A DNA stretch of 64,000 nt from Dichetophora obliterata (GCA_963920525.1 OY986435.1:171903827-171967826); one strand, 5' to 3'. Numbered from the stretch's first letter, positions 23,911-35,739 are shown. Made by a program: numbers and translations. Notes: generated by a model from the sequence alone, not told the origin.

Positions 23911-24040
23911 GAGGTGACGACCGAACAGAAAAATTTATTCAATTGAAAAAACTTTCTGTCTGAGCTGGAATTGAACCTGGGCTACCGCGGTTCTCTAGCT
24001 TAGGGGCCACGCACTCTACCCACTAGGCTACGATCGCTAC
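23911..24040 (-). repeat. tRNA-derived SINE (copy 2)
   Basis: On the minus strand, GTAGCCTAGTGGGTAGAGTG (A box region) and GGTTCAATTCC (B box) lie about 40 bases apart, followed by AGCTCAGACAGAAAGTTTTT and a tail ending TCTGTTCGGTCGTCACCTC. The same body occurs at 33670-33761 and 51495-51618. Confidence 0.78.
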
Positions 24041-24834
24041 TAAATGTGCAGAAGTACATTTAAAATTCAATTATCATTAAAATAAAAACAAAATTTAGCT
24101 TTTTAAAGAGCTTTAAGCAGGGACGCTCAGTGTAAATGAAAACAGAACTTAACACCTTTAGTACAAGGTCAATTTTACGTAAATCCAATGAAAAAGGAAG
24201 CTTTTTCAGCGGTTTGATCAAATTGTATTTCTAAAAACAGCAAAATATACGATTTATAATGGTCATTAAGAGTTATAATAAAACATAATTTTAAAAATTT
24301 TTGTATGCCAAAATGTTGGTATAAATAACTTTATATTTTTAGCAGATTTGGGTATGCGTTCTGCGAAAAATAAAAAAGGTACAAACAAAACACATTTTTT
24401 TACAAAAAAAAAAGACACTCAGGAGAATCAATCTCAAATGAATATTCTCCGACTTGAAAAAAAAATGCAAAAATAATTTTTATGAGTTCCTCTAACTTTT
24501 AGGACCCCGCACAAAAGAATCTAAATTTCGATCCGATTTAATGCACAGTGTTGTCAAAGTACTAAGTTAATTTTGATATTCTTTTCTTATTGAAAAAAAT
24601 CATAACAACTTGCTACAATTTTTCTGCATTTGAAGAATTGACTTGTTTGACTTATTAAAATAAGTTTTTGTTGAGCTACAAAGTTACTATGTTGGAGACA
24701 CAAAGCTATCTCTTAAACAGACAATCATTTATATACCTTAACGATCTTTGATTTTTCAATACTGTACTGAAATTCATTGAAAATACTTAGAAAACTTTTA
24801 TAATTTTAATATTTTAAAGACCGTTTCAACTTAC

Positions 24835-24891
24835 CGTGTCCATGAACTCTGTGAATTTGGAAAAGTAGTACCACCAACACGCGTGCACCAT
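24835..24891 (-). CDS. ELO elongase exon 5 (KxxEF(F)DT motif)
   Basis: Minus-strand exon of 57 nt, phase 0 at both ends. Acceptor ATCGTTTAG precedes 24891; donor GTAAGT starts at 24834. It encodes MVHACWWYYFSKFTEFMDT. KFTEFMDT is the ELO signature KxxEFFDT with Met instead of the usual second Phe. It follows directly from either alternative fourth exon and continues into IFFVLRKK of the exon at 11404-11509. Confidence 0.92.
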
Positions 24892-25042
24892 CTAAACGAT
24901 GCCATTAAAATAAAATATCATTATTAATATACATAACTTTTAATAATATAACCAAGAAATAAAACTTAGAAATAAGTGCTTAAGAATCGCACTGACTAAG
25001 GGTAATACAAACATTCGGAAGGATGCAAATTTAACACTTTAA

Positions 25043-25187
25043 CCCTTTATAAGGCAGAGCTGATTTGGTGAATTGTACCACCAAAATTTTCGGTGAATTA
25101 CGCTGTGAGCATATGTTACTTATATTGTATTTTTGAAATGTAACACTTACGTTGGTGGGAAAAATATTCCCTCTGCCTTATGAAGGG
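25043..25187. mobile_element. piggyBac-type MITE with TTAA target duplication
   Basis: The element starts CCCTTTATAAGGCAGAG and ends CTCTGCCTTATGAAGGG, an inverted repeat with one mismatch, flanked by TTAA on both sides (25039-25042 and 25188-25191). TTAA duplication plus CCCT termini is the piggyBac pattern. The 145-bp length and lack of coding capacity make it a MITE. Confidence 0.83.
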
Positions 25188-26079
25188 TTAAAATACGAAA
25201 CTGTCAAAAGGGATGCATGCCAAATGGGCTCTTAAATATTTTTGTATAAGTTTGTTTCTAAGCAACTGCTGCTCTCTCGAAAATTTGTAACAATTCATTA
25301 AATCAAATTAAGAACAAATAACCAAGGCTTGGTGTTAAAACAGTTATCTTAAAGCCAAAACCATATTAAATTTATAAAAAAGTTTTGAAAGATAAGAGAA
25401 CGATTGGATAGGTTTTCAGTTTTAAGCAATATTGATTAAAACATTAAACAATCACATACACACACACAGTGAAGTGCTTCTTTAGAACTATGGTTTTGAC
25501 TTGAAGAGAAAAACATTAAAATCAGTTTGATTCTTGTCGTTTATCAACTGTTTCTGTAACATAACTTTTACACCTACATACATATATATATATACATAAT
25601 TTATATTAAATACCATACAGATTGAAGTAAAAATATATGTTAACTTTTGCAGAAACAAGGGGAAACCACAAGAATCATATTGATACTATAGTTATTTATA
25701 ATTGATATTAGTTTTTAGACCCAGACATTAATGTATAAAACCAAATACAAATGTGCTGAATTTAAATAATGTAGTGTTTATTTTGTACAACTAACACCGT
25801 GTTCTTATAGCATTCATTAGTGTAAATAAACCAGAAACAAAAATATTATCATAGTACTAATAAAAAATAAGAGGAATTAAGTTATAACTTAGGTCTGGAT
25901 CAAGATCAAGATGCAATGCTTGCTAGGAACCATGGGCAAAAGTTAATGCTCAGAACTTTTCAAGGACATACTATAAGATAGGTTCAGTTCAGACTTTTGG
26001 GAGTTAGTCACACTTTAAGTTATAAGTTTACTAAACATCTAGGCTAAATAATCAGAAACTATAAACAGAAAGCAAACAC

Positions 26080-26112
26080 ACGCACTCACACACACACACA
26101 CACACACACACT
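26080..26112 (+). repeat. (CA)n microsatellite
   Basis: Uninterrupted run of about 14 CA units, immediately downstream (in transcript sense) of alternative exon 4a. In the pre-mRNA it is (UG)n close to the exon 4a donor, a type of sequence that can bind splicing regulators; any effect is inference. Confidence 0.85.
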
Positions 26113-26141
26113 CATTTGTTACTCTTGTTGTTAACACATAC

Positions 26142-26225
26142 CCTTAATGTTCTAGGGTTATTACTATAGTCAACTGGCTGACATCGGAAGTTATAATGTC
26201 CCGTTAGCCAACCGGAAAAAGCTAT
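26142..26225 (-). CDS. ELO elongase alternative exon 4a
   Basis: Minus-strand exon of 84 nt (28 codons), phase 0 at both ends. Acceptor CATTTGCAG ends at 26226; donor GTATGT begins at 26141. It encodes IAFSGWLTGHYNFRCQPVDY followed by SNNPRTLR. The family text in this position is typically like 'gw...y.wrCQPVDYSnsp.alr', so this is a good ELO exon. It is homologous and phase-equivalent to the exon at 29461-29541, which lies 3.2 kb further upstream in the transcript. Confidence 0.9.
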
Positions 26226-29200
26226 CTGCAAATGTAGAAAAAATAATTGATTTTTGATTGGTTTATCGATGGTTTTGATTTTCACATGTGTTTTTTTTGT
26301 TGTTGTTGATCACGATGAAAAAAAAAATTGGTGAAAATTTTTTTATATAAGTATTTGTTTTTTATTGTAGGTGCAATAAATTTCTCTCTCCTGCCGCTTC
26401 TACATTAATTGAACTGATATTTTGGGCAGATATTTTGGTGGAATGTAGTTGTTGTAGAAGTCGTAGAGTTGTGGCTGTGATAGTGATTATGGATCGAAAA
26501 ATAAATATAAGCGATGCAGATAAAATAGATAAAAAAGAAAACATTTGAAAAGAACAAAAACATAGAAAACATTGGATAGAACAAAGGCTTATCAAAAATT
26601 AAAAACAGAAAAAGGACTAGGTACATGGAGACGATACAAAACAGTAGAAGAAAAGCAATGTCAAAATAAAAGAAAGATGAGTGCATTACACAAAGGTGCC
26701 ACAACAGAAATAACATAAACTTGAAGGGCCCCATGGTTATTCAAAAAAGTCAATCTACCCATAAAGGCCTTAACATAAACTTTATAAAAGCAAGTTGGTC
26801 AATCTTTTTATTTTTTAAATGCATTATATAAAAAGACATGAACAGTTTTTTTAGTTTTTTCTTACTATCTTGCGCCGTTGGTGTGTATATCTTTTTGATA
26901 TTATCTGTTCAAAATTTAACAGGATTCGCGCGATCTGTGACGTAGTTTCTTTCTTATTGCTTTGTAAACAAGTACAGCACGAGTTTGATCTGCGAATTTC
27001 ATATTAAAAAAAAAGGTTGAGCAAAGCGTGTGTTAGAAATTGATTTTTACCAACGGAATTTCTTGTCCGGATGCATTGAAAATGTTGCAGAAAACCTATA
27101 TGGTTTGATAGAGTCTTACGTGATAGAGCAGACTCTATACGCAGGCATTTGGGTGGTACAGATTGTTTAAAGAGTTTCGGTCATACATCAGCTGAAAAAT
27201 TGCCTCAAAGTCGTTCAAAAATGCAGGTGCTGTCGACAGTTTTCTTAAATTTTCAAGGTGTCGTGCACTCGGAATTCCTTCCGCAAGGTCAATCAATATT
27301 ATTTGAGTGTTTTAAAGAGGTTGCGCGAGAATATTCGGCGAAAAAGGCCAGAATTACGGAAGGACATTTCATGGTTTTTCCATCAAGATAAGCTTACACA
27401 TCACGCATTGTACGCGATTATTTCCCAGATAAGCGAACAAGAACCATATTTCCCAGATATGGCCCCGTGTGACTTTTTTTTATACCCCAAACTCAAATTG
27501 TTGCTTCGTGGGAAAACATGTTCTACTTATTTCTATGAAATTACTTTAATTCAATAGGATTAACCATTATATAAAATGTATTAGATTTCTTAAACCTAAC
27601 TGAGTCAATCCCGAACCTATGCTAATACAAACTTTTAGTGAGGCTTCCCGAGTAAAATAAAAACTTTTTTAGCTTAGGCTAAACAGCGGCCCGACAAGGC
27701 CTAATTTAAATATTTTTTTGGCCGTGCAAAGGTCGCTTGCAAGACTTTTTGGCCAAAGAACAGCCAAAGAACATTGGTTGTACAGCGACCGTACACAGGC
27801 AGTTTTGAAATAATCTTTGCTGTACATGAGCGTACAGCTTTTCAATACTTTTAATAAGCCAAAAATAATTGACTGCACTTTAAATTAAATTAAGCCTAAA
27901 GAGGCGAAAAACTCATGTACATTTTTAATAAATAGCTCTTACGAGAAATTTTTGATAAAGAAGGATTATAAAAGATGTTAATTTTGAGCAAAAAAAAGTA
28001 CTTTGTTTTTATTTTTTAAGTAGTGATAGCACTATAAAAGTTAAATTCTTAAAAACTGTTTACTGAAAAGATTGTACCCACATTGTGAATACCCATATTG
28101 CATACAAACACACAAAGCCTTAAAACAGAATTTCCAAATAAGCTCTCTTTTAATAAACCCAAAATAAGCCGTGTGTGGGAACATTCTTGCCAAGGAAATA
28201 CTGCAGAAATGGTTTTCATATTTTATAAAATCGACATTGAAAAATTGTTTCATTCAATTTTAGAATATTTTGAACTAGCAAAAAAAAATACACAAAAACA
28301 AGACACAACTCTTAAGAAAACATCTAAAATCAAAGCATAATTTATGAAAAAATTAAACAAAACATTCTAGCGGTGTAAACGCGCATTGAACCTACTCAAC
28401 AAGGCTCGTAGCCAACACTTAGATACAGTACGTCCTTTTTACGGTATTTTGAATTAGAAAAAGTTTCATGTTTTGCTTTCAAAACTAGCTACACTCAAGA
28501 TAATTAATGCACTGTAAGAGAGTTGTTATTCGTTAAATTGTATACATTGTAGTCAAACAGTTAATAAAACCACTAATTAAGCCAATTTACAATGGAACTG
28601 TTTTGTTAATAGTAAAATATATACACATTAAAATATTAAATAAGCAGTCAAGTTATAAGGGAATACATTATTTAAAACTAATAAAAATTAAAATCATTGA
28701 AGAAACAAACCTTTTCGCGCATTAAGCTTTTATTTCTATTTGAGTTTTCAAGTATCTGTAGTGGATAATTTTGGGCCCTCTTTTGCGAAAAGCTTAGATA
28801 CAAACTTAAAAAGCTTTATTTCTATAAAAGCAAAATTTAAACCAATACATCTTAAGCTGAAATGATATGCAATGAAAATATTTATAAAATGAAACAATGA
28901 AAAACGAGTGGTAGATGTAGTACAAACTGATGATGCTGGATGAAAATGAAAGGAAAAAACTTTGCTTAGTTTTGGTCTTAAGCTATTTTGTAAACAAAGT
29001 TTTTTTTAAGCCCTCTCTGTAAGCTGTACACACGAGAACAACACTTTAGACAAAAAATTGGTTAAGCTCAAGTGCCCGATCGGGGCAAAAGAGGCGTGGA
29101 GAACCTTTAAACGAGTGCGAGTTAAAAAATATACAGCAAATGAAGATTATTTAAAGAAGTTTTGAAGTCTTGTATTCAAATTATTTCTTGTATGATGGCA

Positions 29201-29460
29201 TAATGTTATATTAAGTTGTTAAAATTTATCGTTACCCTTAATTTTTTTTGCTGGTTATGCAACATATTGCTATGATTTTTTTATGTCTATAATTTTGACC
29301 TTTCGAGAGTGCGCAGAAATTCCTTTATGTTTGCAAATGTTTTTGACATATACATATTTTTTTCCGACATTTTCCTTAAGTTTTTCTTATTTTAATTAAA
29401 AATACCTTCTATTGTTTTATTGCTATTTTAAAAAATATATTTATATCTGATCGCACTTAC
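26226..29460 (-). other. Interval between alternative exons 4b and 4a
   Basis: 3.2 kb, AT-rich. It contains a mariner transposase pseudogene (26990-27535). I see no further copy of the CQPVDY exon and no other exon. Positions 27640-29450 show nothing recognisable; a GC-richer patch at 29080-29120 is unexplained. Confidence 0.75.
26990..27535 (+). pseudogene. mariner transposase pseudogene
   Basis: Plus-strand fragments in several frames: near 27070 LKMLQKTY-like text (mariner MLQKAYG), then VFLNFQGVVHSEFLPQGQ (27235-27290), then QYYLSVLKRLRENIRRKRPE with WFFHQDKLTHHAL and PYFPDMAPCDFFLYPKLKLL (27290-27510). The last is the mariner SPDLAPxDFFLFPxLK block carrying the third catalytic Asp. The second catalytic motif HDNAPAH has become HQDKLTH, and frames shift at least twice. 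No terminal repeats found. Confidence 0.85.
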
Positions 29461-29541
29461 TCTCCTAGCCGTAGCGCTATCGCTATAATCCACCGGTTGG
29501 CATCTCAAGCTGTAATGACCCCACCAGCCGCCCATTAAAGA
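29461..29541 (-). CDS. ELO elongase alternative exon 4b
   Basis: Minus-strand exon of 81 nt (27 codons), phase 0 at both ends. Acceptor TTTTTTTTAG ends at 29542; donor GTAAGT starts at 29460. It encodes SLMGGWWGHYSLRCQPVDYS followed by DSATARR. It shares GW..GHY..RCQPVDYS with exon 4a but differs at both ends, so the choice of exon changes the residues just after the VIFSAWLFYE membrane segment. It is only 448 bases from the upstream exon at 29990-30097. Confidence 0.9.
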
Positions 29542-29989
29542 CTAAAAAAATTTGGGTTCACGAGAAGAAGTTTTAGAAATATTAAATAACAACAAAGTCA
29601 TAATAAATAGAATAGTAAAATTTAAATGCAGGCTTAAACTATTAACTATTAATACGAGCATGATGATATACTGCTTGCTTGGCGGTTCATAACCTGTTTA
29701 AACACGGTCAGGTCAGTGTGATCGCTCAGTACTAGAAACTGAAAAAATTAATATGATTTTCAATATATTTTCTCGTGCGGAACATATATGAATGCAAGTA
29801 TGTAAAAAACCTTCAAAACTAGTGTAGAAGCTGAAGAGAAATATTTATTTAGATGTATTTATTACAAAAACTTTTGCTCTAGATGAGGTGCAAAACTTTT
29901 GTGGTATTAATGTGATTGTGAAAGTAGTAGTTAATTGTTGTTGTTTTACATTGGTAGTTGCTGCTTTTGTTGCAACAATCTAAACATAC

Positions 29990-30097
29990 CTCATAGAATA
30001 GCCATGCGCTAAATATCACTTGTAATGCATTATATACAACCAATGTGTTTTGTAATCGGAATGGTTTTCGATTCTCCATTAATCGTGGCCCGAGCAC
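29990..30097 (-). CDS. ELO elongase exon 3
   Basis: Minus-strand exon of 108 nt (36 codons), phase 0 at both ends. Acceptor CATTTCAG precedes 30097 and donor GTATGT starts at 29989. It encodes VLGPRLMENRKPFRLQNTLV, then VYNALQVIFSAWLFYE. The LGP..M..RKPF.L....V.YN block is highly conserved in ELO proteins, and the hydrophobic stretch after it is a membrane helix. Confidence 0.94.
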
Positions 30098-30545
30098 CTG
30101 AAATGCAATAGAGTAGAATAACAAAGTTAGATATATATTATATACTATAGTGATAATTTGTATCGCAATTATCTGCAGCTTATAACAACAGACATTACTT
30201 TAATTTTTTGATTCGATATCTTTCCCAATAATTTTGTAATATTTCATAAATTGATTTCACAGTAGTGTAACTCAACTGGGTTTGCTTATCACATCAATAT
30301 TTGGCAAAATACAGCGTGCTAAAACCCACAACTAACTAAGCTTAAGATAGCAAAAAATAGCAGTCATTCAAAACTAATCATGTGTGAGTGCAAAGCTCAA
30401 TTGTGGCAGCAAGGAATCTTATCGGCGTTCATAATTTCATTAAAGGCCATAAAATTCACCTCATAAAATGATAATGTGGTTTATTGAAAAATTAATGAAC
30501 AACATTTTAATTCGAAATTGGCCACAACAATGTTACATATACTTA

Positions 30546-30685
30546 CTGCATATTTATGTATAACGAAGCGAACGCTGAACGTCGTGAAAGAAACGAGCAA
30601 CAATATTTTTTGATATGGAAAAATGTATTGCTTACCGTGTTTCGCACCACGTTCAGCCTTCGTTTCGTTTTAAATATACATGCAG
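30546..30685. mobile_element. Short MITE with TTA target duplication
   Basis: The left end CTGCATATTTATGTATAACG and the right end (opposite strand, CTGCATGTATATTTAAAACG) form imperfect arms of about 45 bases that share GAAGCGAACGCTGAACGT-like text. TTA flanks both sides (30543-30545, 30686-30688). 140 bp. Confidence 0.72.
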
Positions 30686-32759
30686 TTAATTTTTTTAAAT
30701 TTAAGTGAAGTAGTAACTTTTTGACAAATAACTATTTTGCAACATAAATAATCTAAATTGAATGATTTCATGACGGAAACACAAAAATATGCATATCTTA
30801 TAACTTAAAGTAGCAATGGCAACACAGTCCAATAGTATTTATGCAACAGAGTAGCCATGTTTTATTTCCACAAGAGAAAGGTGTGAATCAGGGAACTGCA
30901 CAAGCCTACTTGGATTCTATTTCAAGTACTTGCTTAAAATAAAAGTTCAAGCTTACTTGAACAAAATCAGTTAATCGATTATTTCAAATAAAAGAACAGT
31001 TGTACAGTTTTTAGTGACTTTATATATAAAATTCATATGTATGAAATATAAAAAAAGTTTACGTAACTTAAATAAAAAAAAAACTAATAAAATTGTTGTC
31101 TTCAATTTTTGAATAAAATGTACTACAAAATTTCCAAACCCTGATCCTACAAACCAGGACGCTGAGCAGTTCAGATGAAAAGACTTTAGGAGCCTTTGAG
31201 AGAAAGATTCTTCGTAATACGGTTCGACATATGGTTTAGCGCTTACTAAAGTAAGTAAGCAATTAAGTAAGTAAATAAGTATGAAATGGTGATATGGTAT
31301 GATTATGTGGTATAATGGTATGATATGAAGGGAAGGTATGGTGGTATGGGATAATGAGATTGGAATAATGGTATAGTAGGATATGCATATTTTTACTACT
31401 ATTTTAAACTACTATTTGTACTACTTTTTCTTCTACCTTTTATACTACTTTTTCCGATAGCATTTTCTATTTCTACTTTTTTTAAACTTCTTTCCTATCA
31501 GTATTAATGCTACTATTTCTACTACTATTCTCTACAACATATGGATGGTGGCATGGTATGATGGTGTGTTATGATGGTATAGTTTAATGATATGGTAAAC
31601 TAGCATTTTTATTTCATTAAAATGGTCGTTTTGAACAAGTCTACTGAAATCATTAAATGAAATCAGAAGAAAATTATTAACATTAATTCAATCAAAGATC
31701 TTCATTATTTTTGATATAGTACATATATTTTATTCCTTCAATATTTATATTATTTAGGGACTTAGTTAGCGAGGAGTTAAAATAGATTTTTATTGACATG
31801 CAGTTATACAATATTTTCACTTGCTCAAATTTTTGAGATTTTGTGAGATTTCGTCAAAACCTTATTGAAATCGACCGAGTTCTCTATGCAAGTTTAAGAT
31901 TTTCTAATCTTATGATTTCAACAGAAGCTAATACAAAATCTTATAAAATGCAATGCGGTATCCCTGAAAAATTATACATTACTGTCCAGCGCTAAGCACC
32001 TTTCGTCAAAACTTTCATATTGACTGATTAGTTATTTAAAAAAAAACCAATAATAACAATAATAAAAATGAAAAAGGGAAAACAAAGAATATATAAAAAT
32101 AAAAAGGCTGTTAGCTGTAGTGAGGAGCAATTGTAGCAATTTGGGAGAAAAAAAATAGAAAAGCTCCGGAATTGACAAAAGAAATGCAACAAGGTAATTG
32201 CTCCTTGACGATTCTTAAATGTATCAAATGAAGTCTTATTTCTCAAATGAAATCTAGCTGTCATGACATAACAGATGGAAACACTTTGAAACTACTTTTT
32301 CAAAATCGTAAGATTTCGAGAAGGAGGAAACATAAGGGGTTTTCTCAATGTCTAGGATATGCCCGTTACACGGTGCAAGAATAGGAAATATACAATCCGT
32401 GCACCGCCACAACAACAATATACAAGTAAAAATAACCGTGCCCTATTTCCTATGTATGCTACACTGAAACCCATGTATACGGCGATGCTATGAAAAATAA
32501 TTTATGAAATGCAACCCTGTGATTGTAATGAGAGAGAAGAGAATGAAAGAGCAGCCAAACATAAAGTGAAATGAGAGTGAAGTGGAGCTCATTATAGAGG
32601 TCTTTGAGCTGTTGATTTTAATATTCTACGCTTGTACAAAAGGGCGCTCTCGTTCCATTGGATATGTTAGTATAGGATTGCTACAATCCGTGCTCTCATG
32701 CAATTATGCTAAACATAGACAATACCCCTATAGTATTACTCAGGGACCGAAAATATATA

Positions 32760-33010
32760 TGTGACCTTCTCCGAGAAAAGGAATCTAGTGTGTGAAAATT
32801 AAGTTTTGAGAAAAACGCATTTAAAGTTTCATAACACATTTTTATCGATTTTCCCAATTTCGTTTTGTACGTTTTTATGGGGTAAATAAATTTTTATCAG
32901 AAATTTAACTCATTTCATCGTATTTTACACCCTTTTAGGTACCAGAATCCACTTTTAAGTCCAAGCCCGTTTTTTAACACACTAGGTCCCTTTTCTCGGA
33001 GAAGGTCACA
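32760..33010. mobile_element. MITE with TA target duplication
   Basis: The element starts TGTGACCTTCTCCGAGAAAA and ends with its inverted copy TTTTCTCGGAGAAGGTCACA. Arms of about 35 bases match with few changes, and TA lies on each side (32758-32759, 33011-33012). A TA duplication points to a Tc1/mariner-mobilised MITE, though the flanking AT-rich sequence makes the exact duplication less certain. Confidence 0.75.
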
Positions 33011-33206
33011 TATTTTATCACGCAAACATAAAAATTGTATTACCATTTTAGCTGTGTTAACGTCACCATATTCACATAAATTTTACATTGCTGGAAAGGT
33101 ATTTTCGAGTACATTTGCAGAATATAATTGTTACTCGAATAAGTTGTCATTAACTGAGCATATGTAAAAGCCTTTTTTCCCAATGGGACAGTGCAAACAA
33201 ATAGCA

Positions 33207-33286
33207 ACACAGCTCTGTTGAACATCGTTGCTTTAGCATACACGAGAGAGAAGAAAGTGACTCAGAACACTTCAACAGAGCTGTGT
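33207..33286. repeat. Perfect 16-bp inverted repeat with 48-base loop
   Basis: ACACAGCTCTGTTGAA at 33207-33222 is repeated inverted at 33271-33286 (TTCAACAGAGCTGTGT). It could form a stable hairpin in the intron transcript. No target duplication is evident; origin unknown. Confidence 0.6.
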
Positions 33287-33540
33287 GGAATTGTCGATGC
33301 TGTTTTTTAAATTTTCTCCCGAAATTAATTCATCTGAACAAAATGAAGTAATTTCATTCAATGAACCCAGTGGTAAATAGACACATGACGTAACCAATTA
33401 TTTATTTTATACCTACAATGTAGCTGCGAGACCTCCAACGTCTGAAGAGTTAATAATTGAGTTTTTGAAGGGAAAACTTGGCCATTTCAGCCCTTAGAAG
33501 GACTTTGACCTAGCTTCTATTGATCAATTGTGTTGTGCGT

Positions 33541-33761
33541 GTTATTAAATGTTTGATCACAAATGATCGAGGACTGGACCTACGTGTTTTATGCTGATTT
33601 CGAACGGCTTATGTTCTCAAGAAGCTTTACATGGCAATTTTTACTATCAGAGGTTTGCCATTGTCTGCAGAGAGGTGACGACCGAACAGAAAAATTAGTT
33701 CAATTGAAAAAACTTTCTGTCTGAGCTGGAATTAAACCCATACTACCACGGTTCTTTAGCT
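33541..33761 (-). repeat. SINE with extended body (copy 3, truncated head)
   Basis: Positions 33670-33761 match the SINE body and B box region of the copies at 23911 and 51495; the A box end is lost after 33761. The adjoining 33541-33670 (AAATGTTTGATCACAAATGA ... CTCAAGAAGCTTTACATGG) matches 51365-51495 closely, so the family's unit extends beyond the tRNA-related head. Confidence 0.72.
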
Positions 33762-33939
33762 CTTCTTTAACTTCTTCCACCTTCATAAATACATCTTGCA
33801 TGGATCTATTATGGAATCAATAGAATAAAACAGAACAGTCTACGCATGGAAAAACTGTCATTAGCTTTTTATTATAACTTGTCGAAATTTCACTTTATTT
33901 GTGTCAGTAGTTCATAATCCTAAAACGATTTACATATCT

Positions 33940-34235
33940 GACCAAAAAATGTAAATCAAAAACCGATTTCAATTACTGAGCTATACAATAGAAATCAACA
34001 AATGATTTATATTTCTGAGAAAAAAAAAATAAAAATCAAAAAACCATTTTTATTTCTGTTAAAAACAATAAAAATCAAAAACGATTTTTATTTTGAGGAA
34101 AATAATATAAATCAAAAAATGTTTCTATTTGTGATGAAAGTATGTAATATAAATCAAAAAAAGATTTTTATTTCTGAGCAAAAAAATAAAAATCAGAAAA
34201 GTTTTTATTTTTGAGCAAAAAAATAAAAATCTGGA
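33940..34235 (+). repeat. Minisatellite of ~45-bp AT-rich units
   Basis: About six diverged units containing 'aaaaatcaaaaaacgatttttatttctgag'. The unit itself is a small palindrome (AAAATC...GATTTTTATT). Open frames through it reflect its low complexity. Confidence 0.75.
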
Positions 34236-35739
34236 ATAATGATTAATTCTTGATTTGTTTCATACTGCTCATAATGATTACGGTCCCTGGTATAACTTTA
34301 TCGTCTCAACTCAGTTCCGTTTTTATTAATCGAAATACTATAAGGCCTATGTCATTCAGAAAGTATACTTCTAACATAAGAAAAAGTTTAACGTCAATTC
34401 GACAAATAGTGGAAAAGTTTTATACTAAACACACACTTAGTTAATGAAATCAAACTTGTTTTCTTTACTGTTTAACAATTAAAGTAATAATTATTTTCAT
34501 TTGCTCTATGTTAAGACATCATGCAGCATATTTTGTACTTGCTTTTATATCGTTACAATTATAAAATTGAATTTCAAAGCAACGCGGAAATTTTCAAATG
34601 AACAGCATAAATGCATTTTTCATAAATATTTTTGTTCATTTAAAAAGAACAATTAACTTTTAATAAGATTATTAAACTATTTTAGCTACTATTTTTTAAT
34701 CGATAGTAAAAGTAAACAGTTTGGTTTTGCCCTTGATTGATCTTTGATCACAGAGACAGTCATAATAACAATAGGCGGTATACTAATTTTTCATTCACCT
34801 TTCACACTTCGATCCAAGTTGTTAATTGCTTTAATAAATGTTATTAAATTTAATTTTTTCAATGAAATATCTAGCACGCAATAACTTTTTTAGCGCTCTA
34901 TAACATCACAAAGGGCTAAACAAAATATTAACTAATGATTTTTCAAATTTATGCATGATAAAGCAAATATATTCTATCGCTACAAACATTTTAATTATAC
35001 AAGTTTATTAACGCATTCAGTTAAACGTTTAGATAAGATTAAAAAAGGTTTTTACTTTTTTGTTTAACAAATAAAAGGAATGCGATAATGATTTTTTCAT
35101 TTGCTACAAGTGAACGATAACAACGTTTTTGCAACTATAACTAGTTTTTGGTGTTGAAATTTTGTACATTAAAGTTTAAAAATTAAACAAAATAACTTAA
35201 TTAACGCTGATGTCTAAGTTAAAAAAAAACAAAGAAAACTTTGATAGATAACGCTCACGAATTTGTTAGCTAATGTAATTTACGGTAATGTATTTTTCAC
35301 TCTCCCTCCCTACCCTCCTACCCTCCCTAAAGTATTTTAGTACTTTTGTAGGATAGGTATGTGCAGGGCCGCCGAGAGGGGGTATAATGGGGTGTTTCCT
35401 CCCGTGCCCGGAGTCTTAAGGGAACTCGGATTTTCGGGAAAGTAAAGTAACAAAAAGCTGATTTATTGTTGAGGGATACAAGTGGTGTTTGTTTCTATGA
35501 AAAATATTATTTTTCTTATTTGTAACCATGCTTTGTATTGACAATATCAAAAATTATAATAGTGATATTCGCTACAAATAATCCTGCTAACTTGCTAAAC
35601 TTAGCAAATTTGTTAAGTACTGTCAAAATTTTTTATGGGAAAATTACTAAGCAGCTTGTTAGCAAGTTAAGGAGCTCAGCACAGTGTCTTAGTTTAGTTT
35701 AGCAGATGCCATTTTTTAGTTGGAAACGTCAAACTTATT

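Larger units (their letters stand above)
11510..24834 (-). other. Elongase intron between exons 5 and 6 (13.3 kb)
   Basis: No host exon was seen. It holds the chimeric Hsp70/MPP-beta pseudogene (13447-14012), a tandem array and related repeats (14937-18650), MITEs (18944-19161, 20415-20574), a Tc3-like pseudogene with a nested MITE (21887-23640) and a SINE (23911-24040). From 20880 to 21620 there is repetitive non-coding DNA with two ATGACGTCACTT blocks and three 'ggaggtaggcgtg'-type blocks. The rest, including 11510-12880, 14020-14930 and 24050-24830, is AT-rich and I recognise nothing in it. Confidence 0.8.
24892..26141 (-). other. Elongase intron between alternative exon 4a and exon 5
   Basis: 1250 bases, AT-rich. 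It contains a 145-bp piggyBac-type MITE (25043-25187) and a (CA)n tract at 26080-26112. Apart from these and a TA-rich tract near 25580 I see nothing. Confidence 0.8.

Noticed and set aside
23911..24040. Functional tRNA gene on the minus strand
   Set aside because: Boxes A and B are present but the cloverleaf does not close and near copies occur elsewhere; it is a SINE.
26362..26734. Hydrophobic minus-strand ORFs of 77 and 109 residues
   Set aside because: Phe-rich translation of A-rich DNA, in an intron, overlapping each other in different frames with no homology that I recognise.
29879..30124. 81-residue minus-strand ORF taken as a complete small protein
   Set aside because: It contains elongase exon 3 (VLGPRLM to WLFYE), but its ends are intron read-through. 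The splice-bounded exon 29990-30097 is the real coding part.
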